From the NCBI GenBank assembly GCA_011620555.1, contig WOYY01000025.1:1-64000 (forward strand): a stretch of DNA of 64,000 bases, given 5' to 3'. This stretch comes from Anaerolineaceae bacterium. Lineage in GTDB: Bacteria; Chloroflexota; Anaerolineae; Anaerolineales; Anaerolineaceae. This document shows positions 8,800 through 18,880 of the stretch, piece by piece; position 1 is the stretch's first letter; every line of letters starts with the position of its first letter. A program made the position numbers and the translations under genes. Under the pieces are notes generated by a model. The model was not told where the DNA came from. It was given only the letters and a program-made list of their open reading frames with translations, and did not search any database.

Positions 8800-11700
8800 G
8801 TGCTCCCCACCAGGGCCCGGCCGCCTGCCGGCATGTCTCCAAGTGGAATCCTCAAACTGGGTCAGAACCTGGCAGACCACCCCGTTCTCGAAAAACAAAA
8901 AACAGTGATTGTTAACTACCTGAAATCCAATTTCGGCGGTCAGGCCTATCTGCGGATCGATAAAGCCTTCCTGCCCCTGGATGACTCCCGCTCGTCCCTG
9001 AAAACGCCCTTTGACCTGACCGCCCTGAGCCAGGTCGCAGAAGCCAAAGAGGGCAAGTCCTTTTGGCTGGCCGGCCCAATGACCCACGGACAAACGCTGC
9101 TCGGCAGCCTGCTCGTGAAACGCAGCACACCCTTCACAGCGTTCGAAAAACAAAAAATGGGCGCAATCGGCGCCCTGGTGGGCACATCGCTCTATGCTAC
9201 CCTGCAATCCATGCAGCGGGAATGGCAGCAAAAACAGCTCGCCTTGGTCCAGTCGGTCAGTGCGCAGATCTCCCAGATCAACGACCTGGATTCACTGACC
9301 GCGGCCATCACCCGTTTGGTGCAGGAAACTTTTGAATACTATTATGTGGCCGTCTTCCTGATCGAGGAAGAAACCCAGCAACTCAAGTTCCAGGCCAGCG
9401 CCTGCTCCGTTGAATGTGATCGTCCTGATTTTGAATCGCCGGACCATCCCGGGTTCGCGCTTGGCGAGCACATGATCGGGTATGTGGCTGAAACCGGCCA
9501 GGAACTGGTCGCGCCGGATGTGACCCAGGAACCGCGCTACAAGGAAGTGGACTCGCTGGATGACACCCGTTCTGAGGTCGTCCTGCCGCTCTCGGTCACT
9601 GGGACGATCTTCGGCGTTTTTGATATCCAATCCGACCGGATCTACGGTTTCAATGAAAATGACCTGATCGTGCTGCGGGCTCTGGCAGCCAATATTTCCA
9701 TTGCCATTGAAAGCACCAGGCTTTATCAAGACCTTCAGCGCCGCGCAGACCAGATAGCCACGGTGGCGGAGGCCAGCCGGGCCCTGACCCAGATCCTGGA
9801 TACCGACCAGCTCCTGCAGCGGATCGTGGACCTGATCCACAGCCGTTTCAGGTTCCCCTTCGTCCACCTCTACCTGGTTGATCCGCTCCAGTCGCAGATC
9901 ATTTTTAAAGCAGGCAGCGGTGAACGGAGTGAGCGGTTCAATGAAGCTCATGTGGCCTTTGACCTCGATGCGGTCAAAGGCGTGATCCCCTGGGTTGTGC
10001 AGCACAACAAGAGCAAACGGGTCAACGACGTGGAGAAGGAACCGCTCTATCGCAACACCCCCTTTGCAGAAGACCGCTCCGGTTCCGAATTGACCATCCC
10101 GCTGCAATTTGGTGATGAGGTCCTTGGCGTTCTGGATATCCAGAGCGGAGAACGAAACGCCTTCACCGCCGAGGACCAGCAGCTGGTGGAAACCTTTGCC
10201 GATAACATCGCCATCGCGATCCGCAATGCCCAGCTCTACCGCTCGGAAAAGTGGCGCCGCCAGGTCGCTGAGAGCCTGCGGGATGTTGCCAGCCTGCTCT
10301 CGAATAACGCTGCCCTGGATAATGTGCTTCAGGCCATCCTGGAACAACTCCACAAAAACCTGCCCTGCGACGCGGCCGGCATCTGGCTCTTCGATCCTCA
10401 GTCTACGAGAGAGACCCCCGTAGAGGAACGCCAGCTTTACCTGGCGGCCGCCCTCGCCGCGGAGGGGATGGAATCGGAGGACCTGGGACAATTGACCTTC
10501 CTGCCGGATGCCTGGGTGAAGAAAGCTCTGATGCAGGAGCAGCCCACCATCCGCCACCCGGAAGAGACCATCGGGCCCATCGCCGCCCACTATCAATTCG
10601 GCAGCGATTACTCCTCAATCTCCGCGCCGCTCCATATCGGCGATGAGATCCTTGGTATGCTCACGCTGATCCACCACCAGCCAGGCCGCTACGGTTTGGA
10701 ATCGCAGAAGATCACCTCCACCTTTGCCAGTTACGCCGCGATCGCGATCGAGAACACGAGGCTCTATGAGATCTCACAGGAGCAAGCCTGGGTTGCCACC
10801 ATCCTGCTGCAGGTCGCTCAGGCCACCCAATCCCAAACCAACCTGGAGGAACTAGGCCACACTATCGTCCGGCTGACGCCGATGGTCGTTGGGATCAAGG
10901 GCTGCGCGCTTTTCCTGCGCAACCCCGCCAACGATATCTACAGCCTGTGGGCGATCTACGGCATCGGCCCCTCCAGCGAACCGCCGGAATTCACTTTCCC
11001 GCTGCCCCTGCCCAATGCCGTCCTGCTGGCAGAACTGACCCTGACCGGGGAGCCCCTGCTGGTCATTGACCCCGAGGAGGACCTCGGCCTGCCGGAAGCG
11101 CTCGGGGAGGACCTGCTCGGGGACACCCTGATCCTGCTGCCGATCATTGCCCATGATGAAGTGCTGGGCGCCTTCATGCTGGCAAACGACCCGGCCCTGC
11201 CCGCTGTGGCGGGAAATCAACCATTGATCAGTGAAGAGCGGATGAGCATCATCCGCGGGATCATCCAGCAGACGGCTGTAGCGGTCGAGAACATCCAATT
11301 GCTGGAAGCCCGGCAGGAAGAGGCCTATATTTCCACCGTCCTCCAGCAAACGGCCCAGACCGTGGTCAGCAGCGCAGACCTGGTGGACACGCTTGATTCC
11401 GTTGTCCACCTGATGCTCATCCTGGTGGGAATTGAATCCAGCGCAATCTATATGTGGGACGGGGTGGACAAGGTTTTCATCCTCAGTGAAACAACGGATA
11501 AACCCCTCGAGGAGGACGAAACCCTGATCGGAACAACTTACGCCCCTGGCGATTTCCCGATGCTGGACACGGTGTTCAATAACGATCAACCTTTCGCCTT
11601 CCCATTTATCGAAAATGTCCTGCCGATCGAAGACTGGGACCTGGTCCTGCCGGATGACCGGCAGATGGATCCCACCCCCATTCTGGAAAGCCAGTATCCG

Positions 11701-12672
11701 CTCCTGCTGGGTTTCCCCCTTTCAGCCAAAGACGAACGCTATGGCGTCCTGATGGCGCTGGACCGCAACCTTTCCGCCAAGCGGGACCGCCGCTTTGAAC
11801 TGATCCACGGGATCGCGCAGCAGGTCTCGCTCGCCATTCAAAATGACATTTTAAACAAGGAAATGCTGGACCGCCAGCGGCTGGAACGGGAATTCCAGCT
11901 GGCCCGCGAGATCCAGCAGACCTTCCTCCCCACCCAAATTCCCCCCATACCCGGCTGGGAAATGGATGTCCGCTGGAATACCGCCCAACAGGTCGGCGGC
12001 GATTTCTATGACTATTTCCTGCTGCCGGATGGCCGCCTGGCCGTCATCATTGCGGATGTGTCCAACAAGGGTCTGGCCGCGTCGCTCTACATGACCGTGA
12101 CCCGGACCCTGATCCGGGCGGCCGCGCTCGAATCCACCTCCCCCGCCCGGGCGCTGGAAAGGGTGAACGAACTCCTCTTGATGAATTCCCAAAATGGTTT
12201 GTTCGTGACCACTTTCTACGGCCTTTTGGATATGGCCAGCGGCGTCCTGACCTACACCATAGCCGGGCACAACCCCCCACTGGTGATCCGCAACCGCGAA
12301 GGAAAAATTGAAGCGCTGAATCGGGGGGGGATTGCTCTCGGCGCCTTGCCCGATATCCACCTCGAAGACCGGACGCTCGAACTTGCACAGGGCGACTGTC
12401 TGCTGCTGTATACCGATGGGGTGACGGAGGCATTCAACAACGGCGACCAGATGTATGGCACCCCGCGCCTGATGGCGCTGTTGAGCCAGACCTTCGGGCT
12501 GTCCGCCCACCAGATATTAACCAATCTGGAAAAGGACCTTCTGGATTTCAGGGATGCCGCGCCCCTCAGCGACGATACGACCATTTTGGCGATCTGCCGA
12601 GAAAACTCACTGGCAGACCAGGACAGGGACAATGGTCTTCCTGAGAACCCCATCAACGGTGCTGCCAAATAA
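8800..12672 (+). CDS. multi-GAF domain SpoIIE-type PP2C phosphatase
   Basis: repeated GAF-like segments (for example GVFDIQSDRIYGFNENDLIVLRALAANISIAIES); C-terminal VGGDFYDYFLLPDGRLAVIIADVSNKGLAASLYM and LLLYTDGVTEAFN. Confidence 0.95.
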   Translation: MLPTRARPPAGMSPSGILKLGQNLADHPVLEKQKTVIVNYLKSNFGGQAYLRIDKAFLPLDDSRSSLKTPFDLTALSQVAEAKEGKSFWLAGPMTHGQTLLGSLLVKRSTPFTAFEKQKMGAIGALVGTSLYATLQSMQREWQQKQLALVQSVSAQISQINDLDSLTAAITRLVQETFEYYYVAVFLIEEETQQLKFQASACSVECDRPDFESPDHPGFALGEHMIGYVAETGQELVAPDVTQEPRYKEVDSLDDTRSEVVLPLSVTGTIFGVFDIQSDRIYGFNENDLIVLRALAANISIAIESTRLYQDLQRRADQIATVAEASRALTQILDTDQLLQRIVDLIHSRFRFPFVHLYLVDPLQSQIIFKAGSGERSERFNEAHVAFDLDAVKGVIPWVVQHNKSKRVNDVEKEPLYRNTPFAEDRSGSELTIPLQFGDEVLGVLDIQSGERNAFTAEDQQLVETFADNIAIAIRNAQLYRSEKWRRQVAESLRDVASLLSNNAALDNVLQAILEQLHKNLPCDAAGIWLFDPQSTRETPVEERQLYLAAALAAEGMESEDLGQLTFLPDAWVKKALMQEQPTIRHPEETIGPIAAHYQFGSDYSSISAPLHIGDEILGMLTLIHHQPGRYGLESQKITSTFASYAAIAIENTRLYEISQEQAWVATILLQVAQATQSQTNLEELGHTIVRLTPMVVGIKGCALFLRNPANDIYSLWAIYGIGPSSEPPEFTFPLPLPNAVLLAELTLTGEPLLVIDPEEDLGLPEALGEDLLGDTLILLPIIAHDEVLGAFMLANDPALPAVAGNQPLISEERMSIIRGIIQQTAVAVENIQLLEARQEEAYISTVLQQTAQTVVSSADLVDTLDSVVHLMLILVGIESSAIYMWDGVDKVFILSETTDKPLEEDETLIGTTYAPGDFPMLDTVFNNDQPFAFPFIENVLPIEDWDLVLPDDRQMDPTPILESQYPLLLGFPLSAKDERYGVLMALDRNLSAKRDRRFELIHGIAQQVSLAIQNDILNKEMLDRQRLEREFQLAREIQQTFLPTQIPPIPGWEMDVRWNTAQQVGGDFYDYFLLPDGRLAVIIADVSNKGLAASLYMTVTRTLIRAAALESTSPARALERVNELLLMNSQNGLFVTTFYGLLDMASGVLTYTIAGHNPPLVIRNREGKIEALNRGGIALGALPDIHLEDRTLELAQGDCLLLYTDGVTEAFNNGDQMYGTPRLMALLSQTFGLSAHQILTNLEKDLLDFRDAAPLSDDTTILAICRENSLADQDRDNGLPENPINGAAK

Positions 12673-14346
12673 GGCCTCCCAAAAAGGCGCCAGGCCATAT
12701 CCCCCCATCACAATACAATCCGTATTTTGTTCCCGAGCCGTCTTCAGGATCACATCGCTGGTCAGACCAATTTTCCGGCGGAGGGTGACATGCTTGCACA
12801 TCTCGCCCAAATAAGCCTTGGCCTCCTTGAGCAACGCCTGCCCCTTCGCCTTGTTGTCATTCACCACCAGCACGGAAACCCCCTTGCCATATTTTCCGGC
12901 CAGATAGGTGGCAATGTAGAGAGCTTCCTTGCCCTTCGCGCTGCCATCATAAGCCAGCAGCATCCGATTGAAGGAAGTCACCTCATTCCTGACCATCAGG
13001 ATCGGCTTGGGGCATCTGCGAACCAGCGTGCGGATTCCCGAACCCAAACGCGGAAAAATCTTGGACACAGGGGGATGACTCAGCTGGATCACCACCAGGT
13101 CATTGAACCGGGAGCGCTGGATGATCATCTCGGCCACGGTCCCTTCGGCGTGCACGAGGTTGCCGCTGATGCCGGCCTGACTCACTTGCTCAGAAAACTG
13201 CCTCTCCAGGCTCTCCCGATCTGCTCCGCCATCCTCTGCATCCGGCACCACAACCAGCCCCCGCACGTCGGATTTTTCCATCTCGGCCAGCCTGATCGCC
13301 TGCTCCAGCGCCAGCCAGCTTTTCGGCTCGCCGCTGATGGCCACCAGGATGTCCATGAATAAGGTCGTCCCGCGGTTGTCCCACAGGTCATGGGGGTTGA
13401 GCCGGATGGACCGCTCCGCTTTTGAAGGCTTTAAACGTTTGCCGGTCTTGCCCCAAATCCCCCGCAGGAAGCAGCCGACCTGGCTGCCCTGCTCCGCAAC
13501 AAAATCGGAGGCGGCTTTCTCCGCTCGAATCGACCAGCCGACCTCCTGCTGCATGTAGGTTTGGTGATCCAGGATCCAGAGGTAAAGGTCCGTCTCAGTC
13601 CGTTCCGGAAATTCCTGCAGGATCCCCTGCTCACGGATGATCCTGACGACCGGCAGGTACACCTTCTCGTACCAATCCCGGACTGCCTCCTCCCAGGGGA
13701 TCTCCCGGGATTGCTCTATGCCCATATAATAGCGGTGGACCCGGATGTGCTCCAACAAGGTGGCAGAGAGGCCCGGAAATGTCAGCTGCAGGTTCACATC
13801 CGGCAGAATCCGGTCCACCCCGCTCTCCACCAGGAAATCCGCATATTCTTCCTTCAAGATGATATCTTCCGGCGAATCATCCGGGGAGAGAGGGACTTTG
13901 GGCCGGATCTCGGTGACATAAGCCTCGACCGTGGACATGCCCATTTCCTTGGCAATTGAAACCCGGTGGTTGCCATCCAGAACGAAATAGGCATCCCCCA
14001 GTTTATAAACCCGGATCGGCGGGAGGCCCGCACTGCCCGGCGAAGTCATCATCGCTTTGACCGAAGCCCAGCGTTGCCGGTCCGCATCATGCAGCGGGAG
14101 GAAATTGTGGTTAAAATCCTGATAACGGTTCACACTCCCGACAATCGCATCGACAGGAATTTCCATCAGGCCCTTGGAGGAAAAACCGGTGGCATGCAGC
14201 CGCTTTGTCATCTCATCATAGGGCAGCAGTCCAACTGTCCGCCCGGTGATTAAAGCCCAAAGCCGCTGCAACTCCGCTTTGGAGCGCGCTTTTCGGAAAT
14301 CTTCCAGCGCTCGGCCGTATTCAACAGGGCTTTTCGAATCTGTCAT
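12607..14346 (-). CDS. ParB/Srx-like N-terminal domain fused to tandem universal stress protein domains
   Basis: IRVYKLGDAYFVLDGNHRVSIAKEMGMSTVEAYV (ParB-like) then two Usp-like domains (ILVAISGEPKSWLALEQAIRLAE; MLLAYDGSAKGKEAL...DCIVMGGYGLAPFWEALFGSTVDGVLRKTIVPVLV). Confidence 0.85.
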   Translation of the reverse strand: MTDSKSPVEYGRALEDFRKARSKAELQRLWALITGRTVGLLPYDEMTKRLHATGFSSKGLMEIPVDAIVGSVNRYQDFNHNFLPLHDADRQRWASVKAMMTSPGSAGLPPIRVYKLGDAYFVLDGNHRVSIAKEMGMSTVEAYVTEIRPKVPLSPDDSPEDIILKEEYADFLVESGVDRILPDVNLQLTFPGLSATLLEHIRVHRYYMGIEQSREIPWEEAVRDWYEKVYLPVVRIIREQGILQEFPERTETDLYLWILDHQTYMQQEVGWSIRAEKAASDFVAEQGSQVGCFLRGIWGKTGKRLKPSKAERSIRLNPHDLWDNRGTTLFMDILVAISGEPKSWLALEQAIRLAEMEKSDVRGLVVVPDAEDGGADRESLERQFSEQVSQAGISGNLVHAEGTVAEMIIQRSRFNDLVVIQLSHPPVSKIFPRLGSGIRTLVRRCPKPILMVRNEVTSFNRMLLAYDGSAKGKEALYIATYLAGKYGKGVSVLVVNDNKAKGQALLKEAKAYLGEMCKHVTLRRKIGLTSDVILKTAREQNTDCIVMGGYGLAPFWEALFGSTVDGVLRKTIVPVLVCQ

Positions 14347-14496
14347 TAAGTTCTCCTGGAACTTTTTGTCTTATAATTAGTTGCTTGTCCCAATCTTACC
14401 GATTAACCGGGATAAGCTCAAGGCGTGACGCTCTTTTTAATTATATAAGATTATCTTCATTTTTGATATATTGTATTATTACGGATCGTTAACCAC

Positions 14497-16187
14497 ATGT
14501 TTATCAAATTTGCAACGAATCTCAAACAACATCCCTTCCACCGGCATTTATATTTTCTGGCAATCGGCTTCCTGGCCGTCGTGGTCAACGGCTACCATTT
14601 TGGGACCTTCGATCAGGTTTTTCATATCCCCTTCCTGCTGAAGTTCATCCGGCCCGAACTCTATCCCAACGACCCCTTCCTAAACCTGCGCTGGTACCAT
14701 TTTTCCTTTTTTTGGTTTCCCTTCATCCCCCTCTATCGAGCCGGCTTGCTGCAGATCAGCATGTTCCTCGTCCATCTCCTGACGGTTTACGGCACGGTGT
14801 GGATGTTTTGGGCGCTCACAGACCACCTGTTCAAAAATGACCTGGCCGGTCTGCTGGTCACCCTGGCGCTGGTCATCCCCCACCTGGGATTCCCCGGTTT
14901 CCAGATCATCGAATTTTCACTGCTAAACCGGACCTTCGTCCTGCCCTTCCTCTTAGGCAGCATCCTCCTGTATCTGAAGGACAAAAAGTTCCTGGCCTTC
15001 GCCCTGCTGGGCTTGATGTTCAACCTGCACGTGATCTATGCCCTGTTTGTGCTGGCGATGTTCCTTTTGAACGAACTCCTGACCTTCAAATGGCGCAATG
15101 CGTGGAAGCCCATCAGCCAACTGCTGCTGTTCACGCTGGCCGGCTTGCCCGTCCTGCTTTGGCGGATGAACACCGGCAGCGGCATTGACTTCACCCTGCG
15201 CCCTGAGATGCTGGATTTTGTCACCAGTGGCTTGCTCCTCACGGCTTATCTCCCGATCTCCAAAGCGCCCTATATGATCGGCAACCTGCTGGCCGGGATT
15301 GGCACGCTCTGGGCTTTCCTCCTGGGCTACCGGCAGGCGCCGAATAACCAAAACCACAGCACCCTGCGAAATTTCGTCTACGCCATCGGCGTCCTGCTCC
15401 TCGTTGGCACCCTGGCCGCCTACGCCCTGCCCGTGACCATCCTGCTCCAGATGCAGATCCTCCGGGCCGGCGTCTTTATGCTGTATTTTGGGATGATCTA
15501 TTTTGCAGCCTTTCTCAGCACTCAATTTGAGCAGGGGCGGCTCTCCCGCCAAAGCTTTTTGATCCTCAGCCTGGCCTATATTCTGATCCCCGTCCTGACC
15601 GTCCCCGTCCTGCTGTTCTATATCATCCGCTGGCTGAAGGTTAAGGATAAGGCGACGGGCTGGCTGCTCCCCGTGGTCATTGCGATCCCGGTGGTGTCCC
15701 TGACGGTCTCTTATCTCCAGAACCTTTGGGCGCCCGGCCTGCATATCTATGGGCCGCGCTCAGATTGGCGGGAGGTTCAGGAATGGGCTAAGGAGAACAC
15801 CCCCGAAGATACGCTCTTCATCACGCCGCCGCAGATCTTCTGGCACTACACACCGGATTGGCGGGTCTTTTCAGAGCGCAGCGCCGTCGTGACCATTCCC
15901 GAGTTGATGGAAATCCCCTTTGACCCGGATTTTGAACCGGCTTCAGGGCGCGCCTCGATGCAGTTGCCCCCGGTGCAATGGAGCAATTCGACGGGAATTA
16001 TATCCGCACCCTTGAAACCACTGGCGAAGCCTTCTACACCAACACCACCGAAGACTTCATCCGTCTGGGCTGCCGGTTTCAAGCGGATTACCTCGTGGTT
16101 GAACGGGAATACAGCTATGACCTGGAACTGATCTACCAAAATCCGGGATATGCCGTTTACGCCCTGCCGGAATGCACCCAACCCTGA
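14497..16187 (+). pseudogene. multi-pass membrane protein with an apparent frameshift near 15936-15948
   Basis: frame 1 ORF 14497-16131 is plausible through ...PFDPDFEP; the C-terminus continues in frame 3 from 15936 (FRARLDAVAPGAMEQFDGNYIRTLETTGEAFYTNTTEDFIRLGCRFQADYLVVE...) to 16187. May be a sequencing or assembly indel. Confidence 0.65.
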
Positions 16188-16298
16188 GAAAAACCTCACG
16201 CCGCCTGGCGTTCCCAATTCCAAACATGCTATAATTTTCAGGACTGAGCGCATGCTCGAAAGGGAAATCTCATTGATTCACGACCCGCAAAGAGGCCC

Positions 16299-17171
16299 AT
16301 GGCTGAACCAAATCCATCAATGAACCTGGTACCCACTGAAAAATTGGATTACCTGGTGATCGGGCATATCACTTCCGACCTGACCGACTCAGGCCCCGCC
16401 CTGGGTGGGACGGTCACTTTTTCAGGGCTGACCGCACAGGCCATGGGTCTGAAAGCCGGGATGGTCACAGCCTTCGAGCCGGAACTTGACACCTCCTCCC
16501 TCTCCTCACTGTGGATCAGGAACAAGGGGAGCCTGGAGACAACGACCTTCAAAAATATCTCGGACGGCGTCCACCGCACGCAGTTCCTCTATGAAAAAGC
16601 GGCGCCGATTGGACTGGAAGACATCCCGGACTTACCCGCGCCGCCAGAGATCGTCCATCTGGGGCCGGTTGCCAACGAAGTGGACCCGGAAATCCTCGTG
16701 AAATTTCCCGACAGCCTGAAATGTCTGACGCCGCAGGGCTGGTTCCGGGATACCGATGCGGACAATCATGTGGTGCCCAAGGTTTGGGAGCAGTGTGAAT
16801 ATGCGCTGGGCCTGGCAGATGTGGCGGTGATCAGCGTGGAAGATGTACAATATGATGAGGAAACCATCTCCAGGATGGCGGCTGAGATCCCGATCTTCGT
16901 CGTCACGGAAAACTATCGGGGCGCGCGGGTTTATTGGCATAACGACGCCCGATTCATCAAAGCGCCCAAGGTCGAATTGGTGGATGACACCGGCGCAGGC
17001 GATATCTTCGCGACAGCCTTCTTTTACCGGTTCTGGTCCATTCGTGACCCCTGGGAAGCGGGCAGGTTTGCGGTCCAAATTGCCTCAGACTCGGTCTCCC
17101 GCTCCCGCCTGGAGAGCATCCCAACCAGGGCAGAGATTGAACGGGTAAAGGCTGAGATCATCGATTTCTAA
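16299..17171 (+). CDS. PfkB family carbohydrate kinase
   Basis: DYLVIGHITSDLT; VELVDDTGAGDIFATAFFYRF PfkB signature. Confidence 0.9.
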   Translation: MAEPNPSMNLVPTEKLDYLVIGHITSDLTDSGPALGGTVTFSGLTAQAMGLKAGMVTAFEPELDTSSLSSLWIRNKGSLETTTFKNISDGVHRTQFLYEKAAPIGLEDIPDLPAPPEIVHLGPVANEVDPEILVKFPDSLKCLTPQGWFRDTDADNHVVPKVWEQCEYALGLADVAVISVEDVQYDEETISRMAAEIPIFVVTENYRGARVYWHNDARFIKAPKVELVDDTGAGDIFATAFFYRFWSIRDPWEAGRFAVQIASDSVSRSRLESIPTRAEIERVKAEIIDF

Positions 17172-17181
17172 AGGAAAATTT

Positions 17182-17985
17182 ATGGGTTTGGGCAAAATTT
17201 ACACCATTGTCAATCAAAAAGGCGGCGTTGGCAAAACCACCACCGCCATCAACCTGGGCGCCTACCTGGGTTACTTTGGTCAGCGCGTTTTAATCGTGGA
17301 TATTGATCCCCAGGCGAACGCAACGGCCTGCCTTGGGGTCGAAAAGAACACCGTCGAAGGGGGAACCTATGAGGTGCTGATCGGCGCGCAGCCGATCCTT
17401 TCGCAAATCCTGCACAACCCGCGCTTCAAGCTCTCCCTCCTGCCTTCCTCCCCCGCTCTGGCTGGCTCAGAGATCGAAATGATCGAGATGTCCCAGCGGG
17501 AATTCCGCCTGCAGCAGGTGCTCGAGCCCATCCGGCAACGCTACGATTACATCCTGATCGATTGCCCGCCCTCGCTGGGTTTGCTCACCCTCAACGGCCT
17601 GGTGGCCGCCCAGGATGGCGTCCTGATCCCTGTCCAATGTGAATATCTGGCCCTGGAAGGTCTGGGGCAGCTCACCCAGACCATTGACCGCGTCAAGAAT
17701 GCGCTCGCTGAGGACCTGAAGATCCGCGGCGTGATCCTCACGATGTATGATGCCCGCACCAACCTGGCTGCGGATGTGATCCATGAAGTCAAACGGTTTT
17801 TCGGCAAGCAGGTCTTCGAATCCGTTATTCCCCGTTCAATCCGCTTGGCAGAGGCCCCGTCTTATGGCATGCCAATTACGGTCTATGCGCCTGATTCGAG
17901 CGGCGCCCGGGCGTATGCCGCCCTGGCCAAGGAACTGCTTGTTGGTGATGATGTCAAAGTCCCGATTGTGCAGGAGGCAAGCTGA
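17182..17985 (+). CDS. parA: ParA/Soj chromosome partitioning ATPase
   Basis: NQKGGVGKTTTAINLGAYLG, VDIDPQANATACLG, YILIDCPPSLGLLTLN. Confidence 0.96.
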   Translation: MGLGKIYTIVNQKGGVGKTTTAINLGAYLGYFGQRVLIVDIDPQANATACLGVEKNTVEGGTYEVLIGAQPILSQILHNPRFKLSLLPSSPALAGSEIEMIEMSQREFRLQQVLEPIRQRYDYILIDCPPSLGLLTLNGLVAAQDGVLIPVQCEYLALEGLGQLTQTIDRVKNALAEDLKIRGVILTMYDARTNLAADVIHEVKRFFGKQVFESVIPRSIRLAEAPSYGMPITVYAPDSSGARAYAALAKELLVGDDVKVPIVQEAS

Positions 17986-18860
17986 TGGCCCGACGTCCCG
18001 GTCTTGGTAGAGGTTTGGATGCTCTGATCCCTGGGGATGATTCGAAAGAATCTTCACCCGCCGGTTCGCGGAGCGCGCAGGGCGTCCTTCAAATCCCGAT
18101 AGAGAAAATCCGATCAAACCCCCAGCAGCCTCGGACGGCCATGGACGAGGAAAAACTGCTGGAACTGGCCTCCTCCATCCGTGAACACGGCATCATTCAG
18201 CCTCTGGTTGTTTCTCCGGCACCGGATTCAGATGACTATATCCTGGTTGCAGGTGAACGCCGCCTGTTGGCAGCCGGCCTGGCCGGCCTCAAGCTCGTCC
18301 CAGCGATCACCCGCCATGTCAACCAGCAAGACCAGCTGGAACTCGCTCTGATCGAAAACGTCCAGCGCTCCGACCTCTCCCCCCTTGAGACTGCGGAAGC
18401 CTATCACCAGCTGGCCGAACGCTTTGCCCTGACCCATGAACAGATCGCCGAACGGGTGGGCAAGAGCCGGGTGAGCGTGACCAACACCCTCCGGCTGCTC
18501 AACCTGCCGGAGAAGGTCCGTCAGGCCCTGGCCGAAGGCCAGATCAGCGAAAGCCACGCCCGGGCGCTCCTGGGCCTCCCCAATGCCCAGGCGCAGCGGG
18601 CCGCCCTCAACACCGTCCTGAACCTCGGCCTGAACGTCCGCCAGACGGAAGCCCTCGTCAAGAAGATGAGCGGTGAACGGCCGCCATCCCAGGCCAAAAC
18701 GGAACCCGCCCCCGAAATCCGGGAACTGGAAACCCGTTTGCGGTCCTTCTTTGGGACGAAAGTGAACCTGAACAATGGGAAAAAAGGCGGCAGCCTGGTG
18801 ATCTATTATTATTCCGATGAGGAATTGAACACGATCCTGGATAAGATCCTGCCTGAATAA
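17985..18860 (+). CDS. parB: ParB/Spo0J chromosome partitioning protein
   Basis: RPGLGRGLDALIPG, VAGERRLLAAGLAGL, ALIENVQRSDLSPLETAEAYHQL, VGKSRVSVTNTLRLLNLP. Confidence 0.96.
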   Translation: MARRPGLGRGLDALIPGDDSKESSPAGSRSAQGVLQIPIEKIRSNPQQPRTAMDEEKLLELASSIREHGIIQPLVVSPAPDSDDYILVAGERRLLAAGLAGLKLVPAITRHVNQQDQLELALIENVQRSDLSPLETAEAYHQLAERFALTHEQIAERVGKSRVSVTNTLRLLNLPEKVRQALAEGQISESHARALLGLPNAQAQRAALNTVLNLGLNVRQTEALVKKMSGERPPSQAKTEPAPEIRELETRLRSFFGTKVNLNNGKKGGSLVIYYYSDEELNTILDKILPE

Positions 18861-18880
18861 AGGCCGGATAAGCGCCCCCG

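Noticed and set aside
9292-10596. 434-aa minus-strand ORF opposite the GAF-SpoIIE gene
   Set aside because: Shadow ORF of a high-GC coding region; the plus strand carries recognisable GAF domains.
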